The translations under genes and the position numbers were made by a program. The notes under the pieces are model-generated. The model did not search any database. It was given only the letters and a program-made list of their open reading frames with translations, and was not told the origin of the DNA. From Pseudomonadota bacterium (GTDB taxonomy: Bacteria > Pseudomonadota > Alphaproteobacteria > Rhodobacterales > Rhodobacteraceae): DNA of 64,000 bases. This document shows positions 1-8,959 of this stretch, piece by piece (position 1 is the stretch's first letter; every line of letters begins with the position of its first letter). The stretch covers positions 1 through 64,000 of the forward strand of contig JAIUPC010000008.1 in the NCBI GenBank assembly GCA_020161655.1, in the 5' to 3' direction.

Positions 1-134
1 CACTTCGCTCCGGCCTCATGCTCCTGCAAGATGCCGATGATCTGCTCTTCGCTTCGTATCGTTCGCTTCATCGTCCGTCCCTTCCTTGGGGCGGACTCTA
101 GTCGCAGATGGAGGAAAAATCCCGTGGCAGGTCA
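1..134 (-). mobile_element. IS3-family insertion sequence (IS407-like), 5' end, cut by window edge
   Basis: Minus-strand codons from ATG at 71 to base 1 encode the start of an IS3-family OrfA transposase; the first 23 residues read MKRTIRSEEQIIGIL followed by QEHEAGAK, the usual OrfA opening. Upstream of the ATG the sequence TGACCTGCC (complement of 126-134) looks like the outer tip of an IS407-group terminal inverted repeat, so the element probably ends at about 134. It lies 38 bp from the stop of the AlpA-like gene. The rest of the element, including OrfB, is outside the window. The group assignment rests on the short tip and could be off. Confidence 0.7.
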
Positions 135-171
135 GCACCGGGCCGCACGGATCGCGCGAGGGTTCGGTAGT

Positions 172-378
172 TTAGGCATCCACCCGCCCCTCGAACAGCG
201 CGCGGATTTCTTCGGCCCTCCAGACCGTCGTGCGCGGGCCGAGCTTCAGCGGCCTCGGAAAGCGCCCATCTTTGACACCTTGCCACCACGTCGACTTGGA
301 TACGGGGATAGGGCCAGATGGCGCGAGTATTGCCGACAAGCGGACGAGGCCGGTCTGCGGGAAATCTTGTTTGGGCAT
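172..378 (-). CDS. AlpA-like helix-turn-helix excisionase/regulator
   Basis: This 68-residue protein has the layout of AlpA/MerR-like phage regulators: an opening 'VRLSAIL', then 'VSKSTWWQGVKDGRFPRP' as the DNA-binding helix-turn-helix and wing, and 'VWRAEEIRALFEG' at the end. Such proteins act as recombination directionality factors or activators of integrase genes in integrated elements. It lies downstream of the integrase and the 308-residue gene on the same strand but is separated from them by about 140 bp of AT-rich DNA, so it may have its own promoter. The IS end lies just past its stop codon. Confidence 0.8.
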   Translation of the reverse strand: MPKQDFPQTGLVRLSAILAPSGPIPVSKSTWWQGVKDGRFPRPLKLGPRTTVWRAEEIRALFEGRVDA

Positions 379-520
379 TACGGTTCACCTTCGTGCGATA
401 GCATCCGAGGTGACTTCGCATAACGTTGCGAGGATGTGGCGGAACAACGCCGCTGCCTCTCCGAGCAGAGCAATTGATTGAAATTTCTGTATTTTTATAG
501 CTTATTCGTTAAAAGAATAG
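379..520. other. AT-rich intergenic stretch, probable promoter of the AlpA-like gene
   Basis: The 142 bp between the 308-codon gene and the AlpA-like gene is unusually AT-rich for this genome around 478-516 (runs of AAATTT, TATTTTTATAG and TTAAAAGAATA). Nothing coding is visible. A minus-strand promoter for the excisionase-like gene is the simplest reading; no box can be assigned with confidence. Confidence 0.35.
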
Positions 521-1447
521 TCAGCCGTTCGGTTTCCAGTCCTTCGGCAGGTACCTCGCCCCCATCTGGAGATAGGTTCTGATAGTATCGTGCGTGATGT
601 CGATGCCCAGCTCGGCCGCAATTCCTTCGATCTCGCGCGGGATGGGGCTGCGCTTGCTGGAAGGGTTGTAGCCGTACTCGCGGATCGCCATCGCCGCTAT
701 GATCTTGGCCATTGACACCTTCTCACGAGCGTCGACTCTACTACCGGCCTCTTCCTGAGGGGCGCTCGGCTCGGACGGGTTCAAGCGACCCTCGAATCGC
801 CCGATCATCTTTTCGAGCATGCGCCGAAAGCCGGGATGCACCTCAAGATCAACTCGGTTTACCCAATCAAGGATGGTCTTGGGTTTATGCCGCCTGTCGT
901 ACTCGCTGGGGTCAAGCTCGCGTCGAAAAAGCTCTCGTTTTGCGGTGAGGAACTCGACCACTTGTTGACCGCCGTCGCGGTTATCGGCACGATGGCCAAG
1001 CCTGTCGATGAACTTGTGCTGGGGCTGTAACCCCACCGACAGGAACAGAGCTTCATCAAGCGTCAGAAATGCCGATTTGGACCAATAGTCGTAGTCGGCA
1101 AGATCGCTCGCGGTGAATGGCGCCAGATACCATTCGGACACTCGTTCATACTTTCCCAGAAATTCCGAGCGATGCTTTGAGAGCCACGCCTTGGCCGCAT
1201 CGAGAATCGGCGCTCCTCCTTCAGTGAAGGAACTTTTGAGATCGCCCCAAGTGTATTCCCTCAATTCGCCTATGATTGCTTTCCGCTTCTGCTCAAACTC
1301 ATCAAACATACGCCCGGTGCGAAGGGCAAAGTCGAAACCCAAGCAGAGGGGTTCATCGGGACGAAAGACGGTTAGGAGAGGGCCCCCTATCCGAAACAGA
1401 ATCTTGAAATGACGTTCAGATCTTCCTTTGGCTTCGTCTTCGCTCAT
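521..1447 (-). CDS. hypothetical protein of the integrated element (308 aa)
   Basis: I do not recognise this family. The protein is soluble, with no signal peptide or membrane segment, rich in charged residues and with a W/Y-rich middle ('WYLAPFTASDLADYDYWSK'). The last 60 residues, after a linker rich in E, P and S, look like a small helical DNA-binding domain: 'IAAMAIREYGYNP' then 'IPREIEGIAAELGI' and 'THDTIRTYLQMG'. An AAGG ribosome site lies six bases before the ATG. It starts 24 bp after the integrase stop, so the two are probably cotranscribed. Its place between integrase and excisionase suggests a control or accessory role for the element, which is inference only. Confidence 0.6.
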   Translation of the reverse strand: MSEDEAKGRSERHFKILFRIGGPLLTVFRPDEPLCLGFDFALRTGRMFDEFEQKRKAIIGELREYTWGDLKSSFTEGGAPILDAAKAWLSKHRSEFLGKYERVSEWYLAPFTASDLADYDYWSKSAFLTLDEALFLSVGLQPQHKFIDRLGHRADNRDGGQQVVEFLTAKRELFRRELDPSEYDRRHKPKTILDWVNRVDLEVHPGFRRMLEKMIGRFEGRLNPSEPSAPQEEAGSRVDAREKVSMAKIIAAMAIREYGYNPSSKRSPIPREIEGIAAELGIDITHDTIRTYLQMGARYLPKDWKPNG

Positions 1448-1471
1448 CGGTACCTTTGCGGAGTTGGGCGT

Positions 1472-2667
1472 TTACTTGCCCATTTCTGCACGCGTCCTAT
1501 CCAAGAATCCAGCCCACCAGTCAGCAAGCCTTACTCGCTCTTCCCAATGCTCGCCGCGGGCATATGCGCGGCGGACTGCGTTACCGTCCACATGGGCGAG
1601 CGCCCACTCGATCGCGTCCGGGTTCCACAGGCCGCTTTCATTAGCCAAGGTCGAGAACGTCGCCCGGAAACCATGCGAGGTCATTTCGTCCCTCGAAATG
1701 CCCATACGACGCAGGGCCGTGTTCAGGGTGTTCTCGCTCATCGGGCGGCTCGCCGACACGAGGGAAGGAAAAAGACGGGAACCTGATCCGGTCAGGTTCT
1801 TCAGATCCTCTAGCAGGACAACAGCTTGCCGGGGCAACGGCACATAATGCGGCCTGCGCATCTTCATGCGCTCAGCAGGGATTGCCCAAACGGCAGTCTT
1901 CAAATCGATCTCGGACCAACAGGCCTGCCGCAGCTCGCCGGGACGCGGCACCAGCAGGGCCATAAGCTGAAGTGCAATGCGCGTCGTTACTTGCCCGTGG
2001 AATCCGTCGATCGCGCGCATCAGACCGCCCAGCGCTTTCGTGTCGGTAATCGCTGCGCGCGGTTTGACAGTCGGACGAACAAGCGCGTCGCGCAAGGCAT
2101 AAGTCGGATCGGCATCCACCGCGCCGTTGGCAACTGCGAAACGAAACACGGCTCCGATCTTCGACCGGAGGCGCTTGGCGGTCTCATAGTTCCCCTTGGC
2201 CTCCACCTTCCGGAGGCATTGCAGAATCGTCGGTGCCGAAACCTCGTGGATCGGTCTATTGCCAAAGTCTGCCTTTGCCATTTCCAGCAGCCACGCTGTC
2301 TTGGTCATGGTCGCCTCAGCCCTGCCCTCTGCATGACTTTTTTTACGAAGGCGTCAGCTTGGGCGGCGAAAGTGACAGCGCGCAACGCTTCTGCCTCGCG
2401 CTTCCGTTCCTTCTTCAGTTCACCTGGGTCTTCGCCGCGCGCCAAGATTGCGCGGGCACTGTCGCGAGCGGCCCGAGCTTGCCCAAGGCCGATTTCAGGA
2501 TACCGGCCGATCGAAAGCAGCTTTTCTTTCGTCCCGATGCGATACTTGAACCGCCAGAGCCTGGAGCCCGTAGGCATCACAAGCACATAGAGACCATCAA
2601 AGTCGGCAACCTTGTAGGCCTTCTCTCGCGGCCTCAGGTTTCGAATCTGTACATCTGAAAGAGGCAT
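1472..2667 (-). CDS. tyrosine recombinase (DUF4102 integrase), reading frame split at an A7 run
   Basis: Two overlapping frames together make one P4-type integrase of about 398 residues. The first (start ATG 2667, stop 2305-2307) carries the DUF4102 arm-binding domain ('DFDGLYVLVMPTGSRLWRFKY', 'IGRYPEIGLGQARAAR' regions). The second (to 1472) carries the core-binding and catalytic domains with Arg in 'PRPGELRQACW', 'SHGFRATFSTLANE' and the nucleophile region 'VRRAYARGEHWEERV'. The frames join if ribosomes or polymerase slip by -1 at seven A residues (2338-2344); in that frame the bridge reads 'EGRAEATMTKTAWLL', the expected family sequence. The second frame also has its own ATG overlapping the first stop (ATGA), so two coupled polypeptides are possible. 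It flanks tRNA-Thr. Confidence 0.85.
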
Positions 2668-2834
2668 CTCTGGGGGTATCGCCACTCTGCCAGTTCGTTC
2701 AACACCCCCAAACCTACCCCCAACGTGGGGGTATGTCAGCGGGCGAAGCTGGACGGTGCTGGACAACTGACCATCCAGAATCCCTTATAAACAAGGGGTT
2801 CCTGGATGTCACTGGATGATCTGGGAGAGAGAAG
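2668..2834. other. integrase upstream region and probable attachment-site side of tRNA-Thr
   Basis: Between the integrase start and the tRNA 3' end there is no gene. It contains an imperfect hairpin (CCCTT at 2792-2796 against AAGGG at 2803-2807) and the repeated words CCAGAA / CCTGGATG / CTGGATGA. P4-type integrases usually recombine at the 3' end of a tRNA gene, so attL should include the tRNA 3' end at 2835 onward; the partner site lies left of the window. Confidence 0.4.
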
Positions 2835-2910
2835 TGGTGCCGGTGAAGGGACTCGAACCCCCGACCCCATCATTACGAATGACGTGCTCTACCAGCTGAG
2901 CTACACCGGC
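2835..2910 (-). tRNA. tRNA-Thr (anticodon CGT)
   Basis: The minus strand reads a full cloverleaf of 76 nt including encoded CCA: acceptor GCCGGTG/CACCGGC, D arm GCTC...GAGC, anticodon stem CGTCA/TGATG with loop TTCGTAA (anticodon CGT, reading ACG), and T arm with TTCGAGT. It is the apparent integration target of the element on its left, since the integrase lies next to its 3' end. Confidence 0.95.
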
Positions 2911-2984
2911 CAACATCTCGCGGATCCGGCCAAGGGTCCGCGATCCGCCGCGCTGATAGCATCATCATCCGGGGCTGTGTAGCC

Positions 2985-4472
2985 CTAATTTTGCGCCCGG
3001 CGGCCTGTATCCTCGCCAAGTATGGCAGTTTCGTCGAGCGTGGGGGCGGCGCCGTCGAGGGGCGTGGTCCGGTCGGGATCATGCGCCTCGCGCGCCGGGC
3101 TGCCAACGATCAGGGGCAGCATCTCCGCACCGTGCGGCAGGTTCATCGCGGGCTTCGCCGCCTCGCGCCAGCTGAGCGTGTCGAAGCCGCCGCAATTCTC
3201 GCAAGTCGGCGCCCATTCGGCCTGGGCGTGCTGGCAACTGTCGCAAATCCACTGCGGGCCACGGCTCGCCGTCAGCGCCTTGGTCAGCCAGCCCCGAACC
3301 ACCGCGTCATCCTCGCCTTCGCCGCGCGAGATTGCGGCCATGATCGTAAGGCTGCGGGCCGTCGGGTGGGTTTCCGGCAGCTTGCCGAGTGCGCGGCGGG
3401 CAGCGGGGAAATCCTCGGCCGCGATGTCAAGTTCCGCAGCGAGAAGGTGCGTTTCCTCGTTTTCGGGATGAATCTTCAGAAGCGTTTCGAAGCGCTTGCG
3501 CCGTGCGGCGGGCGTCTCACCGGGTTCGATGGCGGCGAAAGCGGCGGCGAGATCGGGGTGAGGCTGCGCGTTCCAGGCCTTTTTCAAGACCCTGACGGCA
3601 TAGGCTGGCTTGCCGATCTGCATGTAGCTTTCCGCCGCAAGGACCGCCGCCGGGATAAGGTCCGGCGACTGCCGGTTGGCGGCAATCGCCGCCTCCCGCG
3701 CCTCGATCGTGGCATCCTCGGCGATGATGCCCTTGGCCTCCTGCAGCGCCAGCACGGCATCGCGGCGACGGTGCACATCGCGCGGCATCAGACCCTGTTT
3801 CATCTTGGCGCCAAGGACCTGCCGCGCGCCCTTCCAGTCACCAGAATCGGCCTGAAGCTGCAGAAGCGTGTCCTGCACGTCCTGATGCCGGGGCTTCATC
3901 GCGAAGGCCTTTTCGGCCAGCTTGAGCGCCGTCGCGGTATCGCCCTCGGCCAGCTTCTGCTTCATGAGGCCCCGCACGCCCACAAAACGGGTCTGGTCGC
4001 TTTGCAAGAGGCGCTTGTAGACCTCGGTTGCCCGCTTCGTGTCACCCGACATTTCGGCGGCTTGCGCCGAGAGAAGATTGGTCAGTTCCGGCCGTTTCAG
4101 ATAGCGCTCTGCCTTCGCGGCCTGTGACATCGCCGCCCCGGCCTCACCCGAAGCAAGCGCCACCATGCCGTCGGCCAGCGCCTGATAGCCTTTGCGTTCG
4201 CGGTTGCGGTCGAAATAGCGGCTGATCGCGGTTTCATCGCCGTTGATGAAGCGGATCGTCGCAAGGAGCAACCCGACGACCTTCAGCGTCAGCCACAGAA
4301 GGAGAAGCAGGATCGCCGCACCGATCACCATCTGCACCGGGCCGAAGGTGAACTCCATGTTGGCGATGCTGATGCGCAGGCCCGAGCCGGTTTCGGCCAG
4401 GTAGCCGGCACCAAGCGCCAGAACGGCGACGATTGCGATGAAGACCGTTATCTTGACGAATGACCAGATCAT
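2985..4472 (-). CDS. hemY: HemY-like inner-membrane TPR protein
   Basis: The 495-residue product opens with two membrane segments (about residues 5-22 and 38-66), the HemY N-terminal domain, followed by a long helical tetratricopeptide-like region and a C-terminal zinc-ribbon-like part with two CxxC pairs ('CDSCQHAQ' and 'CENCGGF'). HemY proteins are tied to late haem synthesis by gene neighbourhood; the biochemical role is not settled. I take ATG 4472, which has AGGGTG eight bases upstream, instead of an earlier ATG at 4547 lying inside the neighbouring gene. It follows the mic60-like gene by 7 bp, so hemD, mic60 and hemY form one minus-strand operon. Confidence 0.85.
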   Translation of the reverse strand: MIWSFVKITVFIAIVAVLALGAGYLAETGSGLRISIANMEFTFGPVQMVIGAAILLLLLWLTLKVVGLLLATIRFINGDETAISRYFDRNRERKGYQALADGMVALASGEAGAAMSQAAKAERYLKRPELTNLLSAQAAEMSGDTKRATEVYKRLLQSDQTRFVGVRGLMKQKLAEGDTATALKLAEKAFAMKPRHQDVQDTLLQLQADSGDWKGARQVLGAKMKQGLMPRDVHRRRDAVLALQEAKGIIAEDATIEAREAAIAANRQSPDLIPAAVLAAESYMQIGKPAYAVRVLKKAWNAQPHPDLAAAFAAIEPGETPAARRKRFETLLKIHPENEETHLLAAELDIAAEDFPAARRALGKLPETHPTARSLTIMAAISRGEGEDDAVVRGWLTKALTASRGPQWICDSCQHAQAEWAPTCENCGGFDTLSWREAAKPAMNLPHGAEMLPLIVGSPAREAHDPDRTTPLDGAAPTLDETAILGEDTGRRAQN

Positions 4473-4479
4473 CGCACCC

Positions 4480-5763
4480 TCACTTGACTTGCTGCTGCAA
4501 GGTTTCGGCAGCCTTGACCGCCACTTGGCGGCGCTCCGCCCGTGCAATCCATTCCGCCATCACCGCGCGCCCGTTTTCGGGCAGGCCAGCAAGCTCCGTC
4601 AGCGTCTGGGCAAGGTCGCCCGCGCGCAAGTTGGCCTCGGCCCGCGACAGGATGGCGTCGGGGTCATCCCCGGCGCGCGGCGCAAGCGAACGGGCGCCGC
4701 TCTGGCTGCGGAAGAAGGCAGTGATCCGGCCCAAGGTATCGTTGCCGGAAGCGTCCCGTACCGTCACGGCCAGAGCGGCGCGCGCGGCCTCGGGGAAACT
4801 TTCCTTGAGGCTCGCCAAGGTCGGCACGCCCTGCGCCTGTTCGGCAAGCGCTGCCGGAACCTCGACGCCTGCCGCCTTGAGTTCGGCCAGGGGCGCGTCG
4901 ATGGCGCTGCCGCTTTCCAGCGCCGAAAGGATCAGGCTGAGGCTGCCGGTGCGCGCGGCCTCTTGCGCCGCCGCCGTCGCCTCGTTGCGCAAGCGCTCCG
5001 CTTCCGCCTCGACCGTGGCCACCTTCGCTGCGGCAGCTTCCGCCGCGGCGCCGATCTCGCCCTTCGCCGCCTCGACGGCTTTCATCTGCTCGCCGATCTC
5101 GACCCTGTATCCCTCCATCTCGCGCCGGATCGCGTCGAGCGCGCCGGCCGAGGCGGCATCACCCGTCACCGGGCGGGATTCGGCGGCATCAAGGCGGGTC
5201 TCGATCTTGCCAATCCGGTCGCCGGTGCCCGTCGTCGACTGCTCAAGTGCCTGAAGCCGGTCGCCAAGCTGGGCAATGCCCGCCGTGACCTCATCGGGGA
5301 TGGCGGCGGTGGCGGGCGAAGCGACGGCACCTTTCAGGCTATCAAGTTCCGATTGCAGCGCCGCGATCTTCTCGGTCTGGCTGGCAAGATCGGCGCCGAT
5401 CCCGGCCGTATCGCCGGAAATCGTCTGCGGGAAGTAGCGCGGCAGGACATAGGCGGCACTGGCAAAGCCAATCCCGCCAGCAACCAGCCCGCCAAGAAGA
5501 AGCGGCCCGAACCCGCCGCGCTTTTCGACGCGGACGATTTCACGCGGGGGCGGCGTCGCTTCGCGCTGGAAGGGCGTGCTTTCCTCCGGTTCCGGTTCCG
5601 GTTCCGGCAGCGCAACTTCGGGCACGGGGGTTTCCGTCACCTGCGGCCCATCTACCCCGGCATCGGTCGCTTCAAAATTCGTTTCGGTCGCGGCGATGGC
5701 GTCCGGGGCCGGCGCATCCTCATTGGTCTTCGGGGCGGTTTTGCGTGCACGAGCCACGGACAT
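4480..5763 (-). CDS. mic60: Mic60/mitofilin-like inner-membrane protein (COG4223)
   Basis: The 427-residue protein has an acidic, Pro-rich cytoplasmic N-terminus containing an EPEPEPE tract, one membrane span at about 86-106 ('FGPLLLGGLVAGGIGFASAAYVL'-like), a long coiled-coil region (about 125-270, rich in A, E, K) and a C-terminal mitofilin-signature-like helical part. Alphaproteobacterial Mic60 homologues shape intracytoplasmic membranes and contact outer-membrane proteins, and their genes are known to sit in the haem operon as here. ATG 5763 is chosen because GGGAG lies directly before it. It lies 77 bp after hemD and 7 bp before hemY. Confidence 0.8.
   Translation of the reverse strand: MSVARARKTAPKTNEDAPAPDAIAATETNFEATDAGVDGPQVTETPVPEVALPEPEPEPEESTPFQREATPPPREIVRVEKRGGFGPLLLGGLVAGGIGFASAAYVLPRYFPQTISGDTAGIGADLASQTEKIAALQSELDSLKGAVASPATAAIPDEVTAGIAQLGDRLQALEQSTTGTGDRIGKIETRLDAAESRPVTGDAASAGALDAIRREMEGYRVEIGEQMKAVEAAKGEIGAAAEAAAAKVATVEAEAERLRNEATAAAQEAARTGSLSLILSALESGSAIDAPLAELKAAGVEVPAALAEQAQGVPTLASLKESFPEAARAALAVTVRDASGNDTLGRITAFFRSQSGARSLAPRAGDDPDAILSRAEANLRAGDLAQTLTELAGLPENGRAVMAEWIARAERRQVAVKAAETLQQQVK
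5584..5608. repeat. short GGTTCC hexamer repeat inside mic60
   Basis: A (CCGGTT/TTCCGG) hexanucleotide is repeated about four times in a row here. It encodes the Pro-Glu repeat near residues 54-61 of the Mic60-like protein. The unit is a multiple of three, so copy-number change would lengthen or shorten the tract without a frameshift. Confidence 0.6.
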
Positions 5764-5840
5764 CTCCCAGTTCGGGGGTCCCGGTTCGGGACCAAACAAG
5801 TTGCGCTGCCGGATCAATCTAGACGTGGCATCCGGCGCCC

Positions 5841-6581
5841 TCAACCAGAACGTCGCACTTCGGCCAGAGGCAGAATGGCGCGGGCCAGCGCGGCGGCATC
5901 GGGTGAGGACGCGATGGCGACCCGTTCGGCATCAAGGTCCCGGGCCGCCTCAGCGATCCCGGCAGTCATCGCCGCGATCAGAAGCGGCGCGCGGTGGCCG
6001 CGAAAGGTGGCAACGGCCAGTCTGGCAGAGCGGTTGGAAAAGAGCGGAAGGATTACGGGGCCGGTGGCCGCCATGAGGCTGATCGCTTCCGCCGTGGGCG
6101 GGCAGGGTTCCTGCGCATAAACCACGGCCGAGACCGTGTCTATTCCCGCCGAATTCAGTGCCATTTCGATGTCGAATGCCTGATCCTGCGCCAGCGGGCA
6201 GAACAGGCGCCCCGCCGGCCTTCGGACCGCCAGTTCCCGCGCGAGATCCTCGGCGGTACCGCTGCCTTCGATCACAGGAAAGCCTGCCGTCTTCGCCGCC
6301 GCACCAGTGCGGGGGCCAACACACCACGCCAGCGCGCTCCGGTCGCCGCCTAGGCGCGCCACCGCCGCCACCGCCGTCTCGGACGTGAAGACGATGCCTT
6401 CGCAGTCGGGAAGATCGACATCAATAAACCGGGGCGCCATCAGGGGGGAGATCACCGCCCGCAGGTCGCCCCCCGCCGCCCTGACCTCATCCAGAAAGCG
6501 CCGCGCCGGTTCGGCTGGCCGGGTCAGAAGCAATGTCGGCCGGTTCCCCGCCACGAAGCCCCCCCCCCGGGATTGTCTCAT
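5841..6581 (-). CDS. hemD: uroporphyrinogen-III synthase
   Basis: HemD closes hydroxymethylbilane to uroporphyrinogen III in haem and cobalamin/bacteriochlorophyll synthesis. The product shows the family opening '[20 protein letters not shown]', the mid-protein '[18 protein letters not shown]' and '[16 protein letters not shown]', and the C-terminal '[17 protein letters not shown]' block typical of the two-domain HemD fold. Length 246 is normal if ATG 6581 is used. A GTG at 6554 is an alternative start; between the two lies a run of ten G (6559-6568), which would be either coding or the ribosome-binding region. The gene is divergent from tsaD. hemC is absent here, as is usual for the group where hemC pairs with hemE. 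Confidence 0.85.
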   Translation of the reverse strand: MRQSRGGGFVAGNRPTLLLTRPAEPARRFLDEVRAAGGDLRAVISPLMAPRFIDVDLPDCEGIVFTSETAVAAVARLGGDRSALAWCVGPRTGAAAKTAGFPVIEGSGTAEDLARELAVRRPAGRLFCPLAQDQAFDIEMALNSAGIDTVSAVVYAQEPCPPTAEAISLMAATGPVILPLFSNRSARLAVATFRGHRAPLLIAAMTAGIAEAARDLDAERVAIASSPDAAALARAILPLAEVRRSG

Positions 6582-6639
6582 GAGCCTGCCGGTGTTACCT
6601 GCCCTGAAACGGCAAAGCAACAGCGGGCATTGGCGCATC

Positions 6640-7725
6640 GTGACCACCATCCTCGGTCTTGAAAGCAGTTGCGACGACACTGCCGCCGCCATCGTGCGCG
6701 AGGTCGGCGGGCGGAGGGAGATTCTCGCCTCTGTCGTCTATGGCCAGACCGCGCTTCATGCCGAATTCGGCGGCGTGGTGCCGGAGATTGCTGCCCGTGC
6801 CCATGCCGAAAAGATGGACCTTTGCGTGGAAGAGGCGCTGGCCGTCGCGGGCCTTGGCCTTGCGGAGATCGACGCCATCGCCGTTACCTCCGGGCCGGGG
6901 CTGATCGGTGGGGTTCTCTCGGGAGTGATGTGCGCCAAGGGCATCGGCGCCGCGACCGGCAAGCCGGTGATCGGCGTAAACCACCTCGCCGGTCACGCCC
7001 TGACGCCGCGCCTGACCGAGGGCCTCGGCTTTCCCTACCTCATGCTCCTCGTCTCGGGCGGGCATTGCCAATTCCTGATTGTCGAGGCCGCGGACCGCTT
7101 TACCCGCCTCGGCGGCACGATCGACGATGCGCCGGGCGAGGCTTTCGACAAGACCGCGAAGCTTCTCGGCCTGCCGCAACCAGGCGGTCCGGCGGTGGAG
7201 GCCGAGGCACGGCTGGGCGATGCCAAACGTTTCGCTTTCCCGCGCCCTCTGCTCGACAGGCCCGGATGCGACATGTCTTTCTCCGGGCTGAAGACCGCAC
7301 TTCTGCGCGCCCGCGATGCGGTCGTCGCGGAAAATGGCGGGCTGACCTTGCAGGACCGCCGTGACCTTTGCGCCGGCTTCCAGGCCGCCGTCGCCGATGT
7401 GCTTGCGGAGAAATCCCGCCGCGCCATTGCCGCCTATGCCGACCGGGGCGCAACCGATCCCGCATTCGCCGTCGCCGGCGGGGTCGCGGCCAATGCCGCG
7501 ATCCGGTCCGGGCTTGAGGCGCTGGCGGTCGAGCGGAGGGTGAGATTCGTGGCTCCCCCCCTCTCGCTTTGCACCGACAATGCCGCCATGATCGCCTGGG
7601 CCGGGATCGAAAAGCTGAATGCGGGCGTGATCGACCCCGAGGATCTGGTCGCCCGCCCGCGCTGGCCGCTTGACACCAGCCGCCCGGCGCTCATCGGTTC
7701 CGGCAGGAAGGGGACGAAGGCATGA
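6640..7725 (+). CDS. tsaD: tRNA N6-threonylcarbamoyladenosine transferase TsaD
   Basis: TsaD transfers threonylcarbamoyl to A37 of ANN-decoding tRNAs together with TsaB and TsaE (tsaE is at 19403). The protein begins '[18 protein letters not shown]' and carries the metal-binding His pair in '[13 protein letters not shown]' (residues 115 and 119), the ATP loop '[10 protein letters not shown]' and '[11 protein letters not shown]' and '[12 protein letters not shown]' blocks. GTG 6640 gives 361 residues and matches the family start; an in-frame ATG at 6580 would add 20 residues that do not fit. It overlaps gpsA by four bases (ATGA), indicating coupling. Confidence 0.93.
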   Translation: MTTILGLESSCDDTAAAIVREVGGRREILASVVYGQTALHAEFGGVVPEIAARAHAEKMDLCVEEALAVAGLGLAEIDAIAVTSGPGLIGGVLSGVMCAKGIGAATGKPVIGVNHLAGHALTPRLTEGLGFPYLMLLVSGGHCQFLIVEAADRFTRLGGTIDDAPGEAFDKTAKLLGLPQPGGPAVEAEARLGDAKRFAFPRPLLDRPGCDMSFSGLKTALLRARDAVVAENGGLTLQDRRDLCAGFQAAVADVLAEKSRRAIAAYADRGATDPAFAVAGGVAANAAIRSGLEALAVERRVRFVAPPLSLCTDNAAMIAWAGIEKLNAGVIDPEDLVARPRWPLDTSRPALIGSGRKGTKA

Positions 7726-8690
7726 GCATCGGAGTCATCGGATCGGGCGCCTTCGGTACCGCGCTGGCGGTCGCGCTGGCCATTGGCGGCGCCCGCGTCA
7801 CGCTCTGGTCGCGAGATGCGGAAAGCGCCCGCCTGATCCATGAAACGCGGGAGAATGCCCGCTACCTTCCGGGCGTGAAACTCCCCGAAACAGTCTCTGT
7901 TACAGCCGAAATGGTCGCTCTGGCCCAGCATGACACCGTGCTTCTCGCCATGCCGATGCAGCAGATGAGCCAGGCCCTGAAGGATTGGGATGGCAGGCTC
8001 GATGGCCGGGTTCTTGTCTCCTGCGCCAAGGGCATCGACCTTGCCACCGGCCTTGGCGGGGCCGAGATCATCCGCCGCGCCTGCCCCTCGGCCATCCCCG
8101 CGCTCCTCACCGGGCCGAGCTTTGCCGCCGACATCGCGCGCGGCCTGCCGACCGCCCTGACGCTGGCCTGCGCCGACCGGCATCAGGGTGAGGCGCTTCA
8201 GGCGGCGCTGTCTACCCCGGTCCTGAGGCTCTACCTGACCGACGACATTGCCGGCGCCGAACTTGGCGGGGCGTTGAAGAACGTCGTCGCCATCGCGGCG
8301 GGTGTTGTCATCGGCGCCGGGCTTGGCGATTCTGCGCGCGCGGCCCTCATTACCCGCGGCTTCGCCGAGATGCAGCGCCTTGCCGTCGCCTGCGGCGCGC
8401 AGCGCGAGACGCTCGCCGGCCTTTCCGGCCTTGGCGACCTCATCCTGACCTGCACCTCGGAACAGTCTCGCAACTTCCGCTTCGGGCGCGCACTTGGCCT
8501 TGGCGAAGCCTTCGACCCCGCCGTCACCGTCGAAGGCGCGTCAACCGCTGCCGCCGCCGTGGCACTTGCGCGCCGCCATGGCGTCGAACTGCCGGTCAGC
8601 GAGATGGTCGCGGCCCTCGTCGCTCGCAAGATCGACGTGCCCGAGGCGATGGATCTTCTCCTCAACCGCCCACTGAAAAGGGAAACCTGA
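7722..8690 (+). CDS. gpsA: NAD(P)+-dependent glycerol-3-phosphate dehydrogenase
   Basis: GpsA makes sn-glycerol 3-phosphate from dihydroxyacetone phosphate for phospholipid synthesis. Visible features are the Rossmann loop '[12 protein letters not shown]' at residues 4-15, 'LAMPMQQM', 'SCAKGID' and the catalytic Lys in '[15 protein letters not shown]', then the substrate-binding 'SRNFRFG' region. Length 322 is standard. The start overlaps the tsaD stop and the stop overlaps the next start (TGATG), so tsaD-gpsA-yciI-EVE is one coupled operon. Confidence 0.95.
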   Translation: MSIGVIGSGAFGTALAVALAIGGARVTLWSRDAESARLIHETRENARYLPGVKLPETVSVTAEMVALAQHDTVLLAMPMQQMSQALKDWDGRLDGRVLVSCAKGIDLATGLGGAEIIRRACPSAIPALLTGPSFAADIARGLPTALTLACADRHQGEALQAALSTPVLRLYLTDDIAGAELGGALKNVVAIAAGVVIGAGLGDSARAALITRGFAEMQRLAVACGAQRETLAGLSGLGDLILTCTSEQSRNFRFGRALGLGEAFDPAVTVEGASTAAAAVALARRHGVELPVSEMVAALVARKIDVPEAMDLLLNRPLKRET

Positions 8691-8959
8691 TGCTTTACGC
8701 CGTCATCTGCCGCGACAAGCCCGGCCATCTCCAGGTGCGTCTCGACACCCGCGCCGAGCACCTCGCCTATATCGAAAAGACAGGCATCGTGAAGATGGCG
8801 GGGCCTTTCCTCGAAGGCGGCCAGATGTGCGGATCGCTCGTCATCCTCGATACCGGCGACCTTGCCAACGCCGAAGCCTGGGCGGCGGGTGATCCCTACA
8901 AGGCGGCGGGGCTTTTCGAAAGCGTGACCGTGACCGAATGGAAGAAGGTGATCGGCTGA
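8690..8959 (+). CDS. YciI-family protein
   Basis: An 89-residue alpha/beta ferredoxin-fold protein of the YciI family, recognised by 'RAEHLAYIEKTG', 'MAGPFLEGGQMCGSLVILD' and 'DPYKAAGLFESVTV'. The conserved His in the 'HLAYI' stretch and the Asp in 'DPY' are the usual pocket residues. Members are small dimeric enzymes or ligand binders of mostly unknown reaction. It is translationally coupled on both sides (TGATG junctions with gpsA and with the EVE gene). Confidence 0.9.
   Translation: MLYAVICRDKPGHLQVRLDTRAEHLAYIEKTGIVKMAGPFLEGGQMCGSLVILDTGDLANAEAWAAGDPYKAAGLFESVTVTEWKKVIG

Noticed and set aside
98-421. Frames of 107-130 codons overlapping the AlpA-like gene
   Set aside because: Both are shadows; the 68-codon frame has the clear AlpA helix-turn-helix.
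2970-2983. Hairpin GGGCT-ACAC-AGCCC after hemY as terminator
   Set aside because: Five-base stem with no T-run in the direction of transcription; too weak to call.
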